Assembly: GCA_033439765.1 (NCBI GenBank)
Contig: JAULSN010000005.1
Location: 1,937,001-2,001,000 of the forward strand
Length of the DNA: 64,000 nt
Direction: 5' to 3'
Source: Lasiosphaeria ovina
Lineage: Eukaryota > Ascomycota > Sordariomycetes > Sordariales > Lasiosphaeriaceae
Below are positions 24,526 to 35,362 of the stretch, in pieces. The notes below the pieces were generated by a model that saw only the letters and a list, made by a program, of their open reading frames with translations, was not told the origin of the DNA and did no database searches. The position numbers were made by a program, and so were the translations under genes. Within the stretch, counting starts at the first letter, position 1; every line of letters begins with the position of its first letter.

Positions 24526-27500
24526 CGTCATGGTATTTCTTATAAGATGCATAAAACCCCGATCATGTTGCCGTTTTTTCTAGTCTCGTCTATAGCTGGA
24601 ACACTACCCTCCCAATCATGGAGAAAAAGGCAGACGTGAAACCGCGGAACAACTTATTCATGAATACTACATCATAATCTACCATCCGACTCCGGGCTCT
24701 CTGCATAGCACCCGCATGGCGACTGGTTATCGTTGCCTATAAAGCCCAGTCATCAAAACTTTTGTCTATGTCATCGCGCCAGGCTGTCTCACACTACCGC
24801 AATTGCGCCATTGGCGGGCCGACCCGTCGTCGATCAGGAGGATCAGTCCACCCGCAAAGGACAAAGACGGTCAGACATCCAAACTCAATGCCCCCAATGC
24901 CTTGGCCATCCAGAAATTCCTAGGCTTTGCATGCTGGCGAGGGAGGATAGGGGGTAGGTGGCTCAGGCTGCGGTGGCGGCTGCGGCTTTCCCTGCCGCAC
25001 GCAGATCTCGTTTGGGTTTCTTCTGTGCGCCATTCTGGAAAACCGTTAGCACGCCGCTGCTCACACAACCCGGCTCATGCAAGGCCTACCTGAGTAAAGA
25101 CTTGCCCGCGATCTTGAGGGAGAGCCACGGATGAAACGGCTTAAGATGGGTTCTGGTCTTGGGTGATTCGTCTATCTTGACAGGGGCTCTAGTCGAAATC
25201 GGGATGTGAACGACGTCTGCTGTGAGAAGTCCCAGGCCCAGAGCTCTCCTTGTCTGGGTATTGTCATCTATTTATCGACAATGGCCGCGGTGCCCCCCAC
25301 TCATGGTATGTCCTGAAAGAGGTCTGAGCAAACCGCCTCCGGAGGGGTAGGAGTCAAACGGTTCTCCTCGCTGACAGATTTCCGTAGTGAGACGACTCCC
25401 CTTCTCTCTGATAGAGTACGTGGAAAGTCGCACGTGGTGTGCCATCTCTTTGCCCGTTTGATCGCCGGACATGATGGTGGGTGGCCCCGGGGCCGTGTCT
25501 GCTCTTTGAGAGGCTGCTGCCTTTCCGAATCTTCTAATGGAGGATATATGGGACGGCGACGCACGGGTAAACCCAGAATCTGATGATTGCGGAACCATTC
25601 TGGACCTCTATCACCCTTGAACGACAGACGCCTTGATCAGCCTGACAGGGGTGCAAACCCTGCTTCTTCTGCTCAGGTGACAGACTGTGGGAACGTGGGA
25701 GTCGAGGGGAGCCCTAGATTAAAAGGACGGCCTATGCCCACCCTCGCGCTATGTCTAAGGTACAGAGGTGCAAGGTGGCATCCCGGGGCTGCAGAATGCG
25801 CCGTGTGCCCGAGCTCGTCTTCTGATATGGCGCTCTCGGGTCTGCGCCAAGAATGGCGGCCGCCACGGCAGCCTGCCGTTTCCCGTGCTCGTCATCGCTC
25901 GACACGCAAGAGCCAGGGTGGCCATCGCTCCAGGCAAATATAGGGCCAGGAAGCAGGCCAGGCTTCTTCTGGGGAACTCGTTTCCTCTGTCCCGCCTCGT
26001 GCCCAGTCTCGGAATTTTTCCTATCGGCGTTCTTCCCTTCCGGCCATGCAGGCCGTCGGCCACGACTTCTCGACAGCTCAGAATGTCAAAGCGTTCTGTT
26101 TAAATCGGCCCGCAACTTACACGAACCCGGATGACCCCAGAAATATGAGGATGAGGCAGCATGTTATCGAGACCCTATAGGTTGGCAGGTTCAAGGCGGC
26201 AGGCTGAGCATCTGACGGCATTGAGTGAGAACGCGAGAACCTACTCCGTGGTAGCCACAGCTCGGCACGGAATTGTTTGAGACTACCGGCCACGAATCGC
26301 TATCCAGTCAGATGTCCTACCTTGCTATTATTCTCTTGTTGTCCTCCCGTCCTTGATCTGCTTTTGCTTGTCAGATGATGCAGTGTATGATCTGATCGCC
26401 CTAGCCGGGCCTAACAACGTAGAGATTATATTCAGGACCGACCTCCATGTTTTTTTCTTGGTGATCTCGGTACCAGGGAAAGACTCTTTTTCCCCTTTCT
26501 CCCCACAGGAAGGCCCTAATTCCGCGTTGTTTCACAGTTCGTCCGTGGGAGCCCACGTGCCGCCGGTGCGGTGGAAACCAAGGCAAGAGAAGATAGGTGG
26601 GAGAAGCATAATATTCGGTCGAGGATTGTTTTCTGTGGTTCGGCTGGCACACCAGTCATAGCAACAAAGCGCCTTTTCTGAGTAAGGACCACTAAGCACC
26701 CGAGAGCCCTAGCATGATAACACCCCTGGTTTCTGGGTGACAGGTCAGATTTGGCATGCTTTGAGCAGACGTCCATTTTTGGAACCTTTTTTTCTCTCTC
26801 TCTTTTCACAACTTTGTCCATTTGAGGCAAGACCTGACCCCCCCTGCAAGTCTGTCTACCAAGCACACTGAAAACTGGGGCCCAGGGTTACGTATGTCGC
26901 TGGCTGAGGTGGTGCCGCTAGTACAAGACTAGTTTGTGGCATTGTCGCCACTTTTGCCGCACCTGCCTTAGTTGGGTCCGTCGGGGTCTTGTGTGTCTGA
27001 GCGGCTGTTTCTAGAATATTTCTCTCCCTTGCTTGGCGTCTTCGTCTCGAGACGGGATCCGTAACCGCCCATGCTGCGCACAAGCAATCGACGGCAACGG
27101 ATGGAGGCGTTTTCGCTCGACGCTCAGACGACAGAAGTGGATAGAGAAGCTCGGTGGCATGCCAAGTAGGCCCTTGCAGCTCTTAGCTGAGAGGGCTGGT
27201 CCTTGGTGCCATGCGTTGCGCTGTGTGTGCTGCAATGGAATGGCGTGCAGGAGACACCAGCAGGAGCTGGGAGATTCCCGAACGGGGTGGGGGGGGGGGA
27301 GCAAGTTTCCTTGCAGTGCTTGCACAGCACAGCTCTCCAAGTCTTGTTGTTTGACCTTTTGCCTGCTTTGGCAGTGTCAGCAGCTCTGATAGGTCCGCCG
27401 ACTCGAACCCCTTTCTGCCGGGGCGCCCGATCTCCGGAGGCCCGGCCCCCACTCACCCCCGGCAAGATTTCAAACAAATACCCTCAACCCCGCCATTCTC

Positions 27501-27938
27501 TGGCTGGCACATGCCACTGACTACCACGCACCTACCGGATGTGATCTAAGTGGGTTGCTCTCTTGAACGCGGGCGTTCACCAGAACAAAGCTTCTGGGTG
27601 GGGCCTGCCTACAAGCGAGAGGAGAAAGACGGGCGCGACAATGAGACTACCTAGGCTTTGTGGTGTGAAATCGATGCCATAGGCTTTTCCTTCACCCGGT
27701 ACTCCGTCTCCACTGCCGAGAGATGCCGAGAGAAAGACGGAGTAGGTCGTCCTTAAGATGGTGCCCGATCAGAGCAGCCATCTCGGGAATGCTTGGAGCC
27801 AAGGTCACAGGAAAGCAGACGCCGTAAATCAGGATCACTCCTTTGCTGGCTTCTCATTTGCTCGACGAGACCGGCTGCACCGCCTGGTCCATGTCCATCT
27901 CATTCTCTTTGTTTACTACCCCTAAGACGGTAGCAACT
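24526..27938. other. Intergenic region with no supportable gene
   Basis: About 3.4 kb lie between the 2EXR and SET-domain genes. Reading frames here are short, overlapping and without recognisable domains. A GC-rich inverted pair (GCCGGGG at 27418-27424 and CCCCGGC at 27457-27463) and near-matches to TACTCCGTA (about 26242, 27698) are the only structure I noted. The 3' end of this stretch should contain the promoter of the SET-domain gene. Confidence 0.6.
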
Positions 27939-29154
27939 ATGGGCGCCCCTATCAAGCCCCATTGGCAGCAACCATCTCACCCAGCGGTGCAGCGCGTCAT
28001 CATCAACGAAGCCGAGTTCTCGTCCAAGAGCATCTCCAAGGTGGCCGTGCCGGCGTTTGGCCACTTCGCCGCCCTAGAATTTCCACCGTGTACGGCGGCC
28101 GACGAGGCCACATATGCCACCGTGCAGTACGGGATTAAGAAGCACCTGAACCTCAACAGCGACCTTCTCTACATCAATCACTCATGCGAGCCGTCTCTTG
28201 TCAGTCTATCAGCCTCAGTCCCGGTGCCATGCAGGGCGGAAAGAAACGCGTAGTGGAGAGTGCAAGGAGCAAGTGAAATTTAGGCCAGACGTGTATGCCA
28301 TGAGCCTGAACCTGGACGAGGGTGAGGCTGTCGATGGACAGAGATACTTACACTTACGTGGATGCCCGTCTACAGATCTTTGACATGGCCAACCGCGCCA
28401 TCATTGCTGGCCCCAAAGGTTTACAGCCGGGCGATGAGCTGACCGTTCGTGTTCCCCCCCTCCCCTTATTCCTCTTTCACTCTCGAGCCGGCATGGCACG
28501 GATCCCATCCACCACCCCGCAACCTATTTTCCATCCCCTTTCACACCCCGTCTCTGACCAACCTCCCGCAACACACAGTTCTTCTACCCGTCGACCGAAT
28601 GGACCATGGCGCAGCCGTTCGACTGCCTCTGCGGGACGCCGACCTGCCGCGGGCGCATCAGCGGCGCCGACGACATGACGGACCCGCAGCTGCAAGGGCT
28701 GTGGTTGAACGGGCACATTCGGCAGCTGGTCGCGGCCAAGAAGAGCGCCTCTGCTGGTAACAAGCAGGAGGAACCTCTCCACAAGAACGGCAACGGTATC
28801 TGCCAGAAGCCGGCGCAGGCGCCGGGTGCAGTCCCCCGGGAAACCGGAGCTGAGACAGACTACGTCGAGCACGCGCTGCGGGACGCGCTGCAGCGCGCCG
28901 AGGAGGACGCCGAAGCGGCGCGGAGAGATCTCGAGTCGCACGTGCAGCAGGGCCATCGGACCCGGGTCCAAAACGGCAACAAGAACGGCTTGCCGCCGAC
29001 CAACGGCAGCGGCAGCGGCAGCGGCAGCCACAGTAACGGCGTTGCCGTCGAGGACGCCGCCGCCGGCTCCGCGGGGCCCTCTGCTCCGCGCCGCGGGCTC
29101 ACGTCTCGCGAGCTGGGGGGCGAGATGGGCGGAGATACGGTTCCGTCTGCTTGA
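27939..29154 (+). CDS. SET-domain protein
   Basis: Exons 27939-28199, 28376-28444 and 28579-29154 give 301 residues; introns are 176 and 134 nt. The spliced sequence carries the C-terminal half of a SET domain: LLYINHSCEPS followed across intron 1 by LIFDMANRAIIAGPKG, then GDELTFFYPSTEW. A post-SET-like cysteine group follows, FDCLCGTPTCRG. In canonical lysine methyltransferases the two core motifs read NHSCxPN and ELTxDY, so this protein has Ser in place of the final Asn and Phe in place of the Asp. After the SET region there is an Ala/Glu-rich segment likely to form a coiled coil (about residues 203-236), then a Gly/Ser-rich tail. It belongs to a fungal SET family of undetermined substrate. 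An in-frame ATG at 27891 would add 16 residues; the downstream start matches the MGAPIKPHW-type N terminus I associate with the family. Confidence 0.82.
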
Positions 29155-29700
29155 TCTGGTGCAAACGTTGCATGATTACCTAGACGTATGGGGTTATCAT
29201 TTGGGGCGGGGGGGTAATCTGCTAGAAATACATATATGCATACAGTACAGGAGGGGTGATAGATATAGAGTAGAGGTAGAGATGAAGAGAGATAAACAGA
29301 GGGGAGTGTTTGTAGCCCCGGCACCAAGCTATTTGTTGCTTCACACGAGTCTTGAAAATTTTTTTTTTCGCATCTCTCGCGCCGCACGCTCCCGTTGAAC
29401 GCCGTCCCAACTTCCCTCCGGATAGGCAGGCATCAATCAGATGATAGAGAAACCTCCCGAAAAATGAAAATAAGCACCGTTCCCATGCCGCAAAAAAGGT
29501 CATGCTGCTCCCTCCCCCATGATCCAACACCGCCAGCCTGTTCGCAGTAGTGAAGCACAAATTGGGTTTGTACAGTACCGGTCCAACTCTAGTTTTGGGG
29601 GATTCTACTTTCTTTATCCGCTTTGCCAACTTCCTTGATTACTCACATACTCTCTCGTCGCTTTGCATCGTCAAGACGCACGGTCCCCTGGCTTGTAAGG
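29155..29700. other. Convergent 3' intergenic region
   Basis: Between the 3' ends of the SET-domain gene (+) and the mitochondrial-type gene (-). No gene or notable repeat is seen. Confidence 0.7.
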
Positions 29701-31068
29701 TCACCTCCTCCGATCCTTGGCCTCGGCGGCAGCAGAGGAAGAATTCGACGTCGACACGGCGGCAAAGGCCGGGCACGGCTCGGAGGCGCCTCCGCCCTTG
29801 ATGCCGCCCAGCAGCCAGTCGGTGAGGCCGACCACCTTTGCGCCGACGCCGCGCTCCCACTGGCCGCTCTCCTGGACGTGCTCGATGGTGTGGCTGAGGA
29901 TGCGGCCTTCGCGGTCAAAGTCGAAGATGAACAGGCCCGTGAACTCCTTGTTGCTGGCGCCGACGGGCTGCGCGTTGCCGACGGGGCGCCCATTCCCGTT
30001 GTTGGTCGTTGGCGGTGGTGGTGGTGGTGGTGCCGTCGCACCCCCTGCTGGCCTTTCGGCGTCGTCTCCTTTTACTGATTCAGACCCGCCGTCGCCCTCG
30101 CCCATACTACTACTCCTCCCTTCTCCCGGAGCCGCAGCACTTTCCCTTGCTTGCTGTTGCGGCGACGGCGTATTACCACTGCTGCTGCTGTTGCCGTTTG
30201 TGCGCGCCGTCTTGCCCACGGTGCGCCACCGCACAATCAGCTGTTCGCCGTAGGCGCCGCGGGGCCGCCGGCCGCCGGGCAGTGGGGCGTGGGCGTGGTT
30301 CTGGTCGACCATGCGCTCCGACAGTATCTCGAGGCGCACGTTGCCGACTAGCGGCACGCGGTTCCAGGCGATGGGGCTCGACCACAGCGCGGCGATGTAG
30401 GCGACGCGGCCCGTCACGACGGGCAGGTGCGGGTGCGTCGACGGGAACAGGTGCAGCGAGATGTTGGGGCTCAGCACCTCCTGCGGCAGCGGCGACTGGA
30501 GGAGCGTGGGCAGCCGCTCTTGGAGGATGCGGAGGGCTGTTGTTTTGGGAGGCATGTTAGTGGCTTTGTTCCTTGTGGGTGTGGGTGTGAGTGTGAGTGT
30601 GTACTCACTCTTTCCCAGCTTTACCTTCCTGTCGTTGTCGCCGCCGGGCGGCTGGTGTTCTGGGTCCGCCCCCGAGGGCTGCCGTTGTGAGAGTGACGTA
30701 TTTTGAGAGGAGGCGGAGTAGATGGACGACGGCGAGCTTGGAATGTGGCTGTCGAACCAGGAGTGGGGGAGGTCGCGCGGGCGTTGAGGTGGCGGGATGC
30801 TCGTGGCATCTTGCGCTAGCAGTATTGTTGGTGCTGGTTTTGTTGACAAGCTCTGCGCAGCGGCGTATCTTGGGGCCAACGAGGAAAACAGGCGCGATGG
30901 TGCGGTTATTGGTGATGGTGATGGTGATGAGTGTTCGGGAAAGGCCCGGCGCAGTTCATACTTGGCTGCGTTTGTCCCCCATAGCGACGACGATAATCTC
31001 GAGCACGACCTCGCTGCGCAATCCCCGCGCGAGGCAGATCCCAGTATCCTCCTTGTCGGGGCCGACAT
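29701..31068 (-). CDS. Probable mitochondrial NTF2-like (DUF2358-type) protein
   Basis: On the minus strand the exons are 31068-30609 and 30536-29701, giving 431 residues. The 72-nt intron has a GTGAGT donor, a CTAAC branch site and a CAACAG acceptor; it is a multiple of three and has no stop, so the reading frame stays open without splicing. The N terminus is rich in Arg, Ser and Ala with almost no acidic residues over the first 30 positions, as in mitochondrial presequences. The conserved region begins just after the splice junction (LRILQERLPTLLQSPLPQE) and continues through NRVPLVGNVRLEILSERM. It ends with FTGLFIFDFDREGRILSHTI, a pattern like NTF2-fold DUF2358 proteins. A Pro/Asn/Ser-rich insertion interrupts the domain. 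Function is not known, and the family assignment is by pattern only. Confidence 0.75.
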   Translation of the reverse strand: MSAPTRRILGSASRGDCAARSCSRLSSSLWGTNAAKYELRRAFPEHSSPSPSPITAPSRLFSSLAPRYAAAQSLSTKPAPTILLAQDATSIPPPQRPRDLPHSWFDSHIPSSPSSIYSASSQNTSLSQRQPSGADPEHQPPGGDNDRKVKLGKSEYTLTLTPTPTRNKATNMPPKTTALRILQERLPTLLQSPLPQEVLSPNISLHLFPSTHPHLPVVTGRVAYIAALWSSPIAWNRVPLVGNVRLEILSERMVDQNHAHAPLPGGRRPRGAYGEQLIVRWRTVGKTARTNGNSSSSGNTPSPQQQARESAAAPGEGRSSSMGEGDGGSESVKGDDAERPAGGATAPPPPPPPTTNNGNGRPVGNAQPVGASNKEFTGLFIFDFDREGRILSHTIEHVQESGQWERGVGAKVVGLTDWLLGGIKGGGASEPCPAFAAVSTSNSSSAAAEAKDRRR

Positions 31069-32454
31069 CTGTGGCAGGCACTCGGATGTCTTTCTTCTCG
31101 TCGGCTTTTTTGGTCTTTTTTGACGGCGATCGTTGGGAGAGGAAGCACGGATTGCAGATGATGTCAGCGACAGAGTGCCGGGTCTCGCCCAACCTGCGGA
31201 GAGTCTCCACTTTTAAATGCAGGTTGGAGCGTCGTGGGGGCTTTCTTCAGCGGAAAGCATGGATGAGGTACAGATATCGCCCGATAATTGATTGATTAGT
31301 TCTATATAGGTAGGTACGTATATGAGTTCCTGTGTATCAGTTGTGAAGTTGGTGAGTTTGAAAGACCAGATCCGTTTGAGTTAATTCCGACAACCTGACC
31401 TAACTTAGGTACCTACCTACCTCGGTACATGCCACATAGCAACCTAAGCTGCGGCAAGTCTAACCAGGGCGGTTCCAGAGTGTGGTTCTGGACTCGATAG
31501 CTTGGCACTTTTCTAAATTGATGCTCCGTTCTCGTAAACGACCCCTTTTACTCAGAGGTTCGTCTCAAAAATTTCCCATCTTCTCGCCTAATGGTTTCAC
31601 GCCTCCGTGTAAGCCTGGAGCAGTCAAACATCAGCTACTCCCAAGTGGCGCAAACAGAGGCGCGGGAAGGCGCTAGCTCCCACCCGGATACCTAGGTAGA
31701 TAACAGGTATAGGTGGTTAGTTTGTGCTTCTGTATGGCATAATCTGCCTAGCTTCGATGTCCAGATTCAAGACATACACAATGACCTGCAGCAAGAAGAA
31801 TAGAATGGAACTGGAATTGTATTGTGTAGGTAGGTAGGTACACTATTCACACGTGTGTATAAGCCAGGCGTCGTCATGTGCTGAGTTGCTGTGACTGCAA
31901 AGGCAAATGACATCGCGCAGTACACGTGGTTGGTTGATCTTTCTCTTTTCGATCAGTTCCGTAGTTTCCTCCGCAAGCTTCCTCGGAAGGCGAGACATGA
32001 CAGGCAGCACGGGGCTTCCAAGGTTTGGGCAAGCATATCGAGTCACGTGCCAGTGCGTCTGATGCTTTAGCTACCTGCCTTACCTTATCGCGTCTAAGCA
32101 CGCTGGGTTTTGGGGCACTGTGGGCACTGGCCGGCAGCCCCAGGCTGGCGCTGGAGGAGAGAGACAGGCGGCCGCAGCGAAAGCCCCTGCGTTTGTCGCT
32201 CCAATCAAGACGGACCCACTCGCCGGGGGTTCTGACGCCCTGACGCCCTGACGCAGCCGCCTTTCCAGCGCCGACCTGCCTTGCCTGCTGGACCTTCTGC
32301 TGCCTTCCACATCATCACAACCTACACCTCTTTTGACCTCATCGACCTCGCAACAGATCCCGACGCCAACCGCCTCCCGCACTCTCCATCAACAACTCGG
32401 TTAACTTACAGACTGCGATAACGCCTAGCTGCCACAGCCACTTTACCGCCCACG
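31069..32454. other. Divergent intergenic region (promoters)
   Basis: This region lies between the start of the mitochondrial-type gene (-) and YPT1 (+). It holds runs of TACCTA/TAGGTA near 31410-31425, 31685-31700 and 31828-31840, and a tandem CCCTGACG near 32233-32255. It should contain both promoters and the YPT1 5' leader. No gene is seen. Confidence 0.65.
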
Positions 32455-33512
32455 ATGAATCCTGAGTAGTATGTGCCCGCCTCGGAATCTCCGTCCTGCC
32501 CGCCGCCGCCGCCCACGGGCCTTTGTCTCCATCGATTTCTTGCTGTTGCTAACGCTTGTCGCCCTCCTCCAGAGTTCTCCACGCATCGCCTCGGCGGCCT
32601 CTCTGCCACGGCGCATCTAGCCGGTCCGTGTCTCCTGCGTGCGCTCTGCTGACCCCACCAACCAGATACGACTACCTCTTCAAGCTCCTCCTCATCGGTG
32701 ACTCCGGTGTTGGAAAGTCTTGCCTGCTTTTGCGATTCGCTGACGACACATACACCGAGTCCTACATCTCCACCATCGGCGTCGACTTTGTACGTCACCT
32801 CCCAAATTACTGAAACCAGGGGCATGGCCTGTATGCCAATAAAACACGGCGACTAACTTTGCCTAGAAAATCCGGACGATTGAGCTCGATGGCAAGACTG
32901 TGAAGCTACAGATTGTAGGTTTCGCCCGCCCTTTCCTCTGCTCTATTTCTCGTCGCCGACGGAAAAATTGCGACGAAATTTCGAATAGCTCAACTAACTT
33001 GACTCTTTTTGCCCTATAGTGGGATACTGCGGGCCAAGAACGGTTCCGCACCATCACGTCGTCCTACTACCGGGGTGCCCACGGCATCTGCGTTGTGTAC
33101 GATGTCACCGACATGGACAGCTTCAACAACGTCAAGCAATGGCTGCAAGAAATCGACAGATATGCCACCGAGGGCGTCAACAAGCTGCTCGTAGGCAACA
33201 AGAGCGATATGGCGGACAAGAAGGTGGTCGAGTACACAGTTGCCAAGGTGAGCCCATGTCTTTTTCTCCATGAAAAGAGAAAAGAATTAGGGCACTAAAC
33301 TAACATTTCGACAGGAATTCGCTGACAGCCTCGGGATCCCGTTCCTCGAGACGTCGGCTAAGAACGCGAGCAATGTCGAGCAAGCCTTCCTGACAATGGC
33401 CCGCCAAATCAAGGAGCGGATGGGCAGCAGCATCACCACTAACACGAAAGAGAGGGTCAACGTCGCCCAGGGCCAGGGTGTCTCGGACGGCCAGTCAGGC
33501 GGCTGCTGCTAG
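32455..33512 (+). CDS. ypt1: Rab1-type small GTPase Ypt1
   Basis: Ypt1/Rab1 controls vesicle tethering from ER to Golgi and has a role in autophagy. Exons 32455-32465, 32666-32789, 32867-32914, 33020-33247 and 33315-33512 give 202 residues. The first exon is only 11 nt. All nucleotide-binding motifs are present: GDSGVGKS (P-loop), the switch I threonine in STIGVDF, WDTAGQE (switch II), NKSD, and ETSAKN. The effector region [13 protein letters not shown] is Rab1-specific. The C terminus ends in Gly-Gly-Cys-Cys, for double geranylgeranylation and membrane anchoring. The first donor must be GTAGTA at 32466; this gives the conserved MNPEYDYLFK start. A stronger-looking GTATGT lies three bases downstream and would give a stop codon at the junction. 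Confidence 0.97.
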
Positions 33513-35362
33513 AGGACCCCGGGCAAAGCGCCGTAGGCGTACGCGCGCGAGCTCTCTCAAATAACGCACACTGGCTAAGCCCCGTCCCCATCCCCATACG
33601 CTGGGTGTGCACTCTCTTCGGTGTTTTATGGTTTTTTCTGCATCGGACGGTTTCTGAACATTAGGCGTGCTTGGCGCGGATATACGGGGGCTGGTGCGAA
33701 GGTGTACCTGGGAAGGGATGTGAGAGTGCGTGTGGGTGTGTGGCTATGTGCACGCGCTTGGGAAAGGTGGGCCGGCTACAATTGCTGCCGTCGCTCGCTC
33801 TCTCTGGGTGGGAGGATTTTTTCCCCTGACCGGCCCCTTTCTTCCTTTTATTTGCTGCTGCCGTAGCGCGTTGGTGTGTATTTGTGTGGGTTTGTGTGTG
33901 TGTCCGTTCTTGGTTCTTCATCAAAGACCGACCCCCCCATATACATGCAAACCAAGTTTTTTCTCTCTCTCCGTGGGTTTAATTTGGGGTGCTTCTTCTT
34001 TTTTGTTGTCTGATCTCGTCCTTGTCGTGTTTGTTGCTTTTCTCTTGTTTGCCCCAGCCAGCAGCAGACTGAGAGAGAGAGACGGGCTTACTGTCTACCT
34101 ACCTAACTAGCAAGCAACACATTCTCCAACCAACGCAGCGAGGTCAGGTCCATGTGGTTGGGTTCTTTCTTCTGATGACGGGCGCGCAATAGACAAGACG
34201 AGGAGAGGACGCTTGTCTCCATGTGAGGGAGACGCAATCGAAGGAATAATATGAGAATAGCCGGACCTGTTTTTGGGGGGTCGATGGATTTCTTTTTCAT
34301 TTTCTTCTCTTTTGTGTTTCTACACTCTACATTTTCTCAGGTTTACGTACTAGCCGCCTTGCCTTATCTTGCCTTATGGACGAAGATTTCTTTTTGAAAA
34401 CAGAACCCTCACCATTACTGCGACGTGCTGGATTGCTGTCTCTGTGGTTTGCTTAACTTGAACCTAACCTGACTTGAGTTGACTCCACGCATGGTACTTA
34501 CCTAGTTCACGGTTCACCCGTTGACTTGAATCATTTGTTGAGGCTGTGTTTTTAACTTCGGCGACTTGCCTCGACAAGGCAGGGCTATCTACCATAGTTA
34601 TTTTGACTTGTTCATCTTTGAGGTTCTCATTCTTGTTTCCACCGCCATCGCGCACTGCCTTTTTAGCCCCAAGAGGATGGATACCTACCTACACAGAGAC
34701 ACATACAGAAAGGCCCGCTGCTTGGGTACCATTAGCTTTACATAGAAAGCGTAGATCCCAGCTTGATACAGTTCACCGAAAAAGCGATTTAACGAAAGCC
34801 GATTCCATAAAGAGCAAAAGCAACCCATCAACCTGAGCGTTCGCAGTCAAAATAAAACGGCAGAGCAAAACAAATCAAAACTCAGTCTCATTTTTAATCG
34901 CTTTACACTAAACCTTTTAAACCAGCGTCTTTTTTTCATAAAAAGAAAAGAAAAAAGAACAAGAGAGCACCGTGTGATTGCCCCCTTTCCGCACGGCGGG
35001 TATGTCGCTAAGTAGCCCAAATAGGCGGCCAAAACACATCGCGCCCGAATGGTCATTATCGTCACCAGACCCGGTCGGCCAAATCGTACACGGCGGAATT
35101 CTCATTACCGCTGAAGGGTCGACAGGAAAAGAGGACATATCAACCCATCCGTCCACCACCCGAGAGCTTTTTCCATCTGAAAGGAATCATAAGTAAACCA
35201 TCCGTTTCTCGTGATGGCGGGTCTTAAGACGGCGCTGAGATTCCGACGAAAGGAAGTAATGGAGGAAAGAAAGCAACGCAAAGGAAAACTTTTATAGCGC
35301 CAAGGCACCCCATACCACACCACCACCACCCGGGGGTATTGATCGACTCGCCTGCTCAACAC
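33513..35362. other. Convergent 3' intergenic region
   Basis: Between the 3' ends of YPT1 (+) and the gastric-mucin-like gene (-). It is T-rich just after YPT1, with GT-rich tracts near 33720-33910. Short frames only; no gene is supported. Confidence 0.65.

Noticed and set aside
27400..27470. tRNA-like signal (GGTTCGAGTC on the minus strand)
   Set aside because: The T-arm stem does not pair, no matching A box or anticodon arm could be folded, and the nearby GCCGGGG/CCCCGGC pair is in the wrong place for an acceptor stem.
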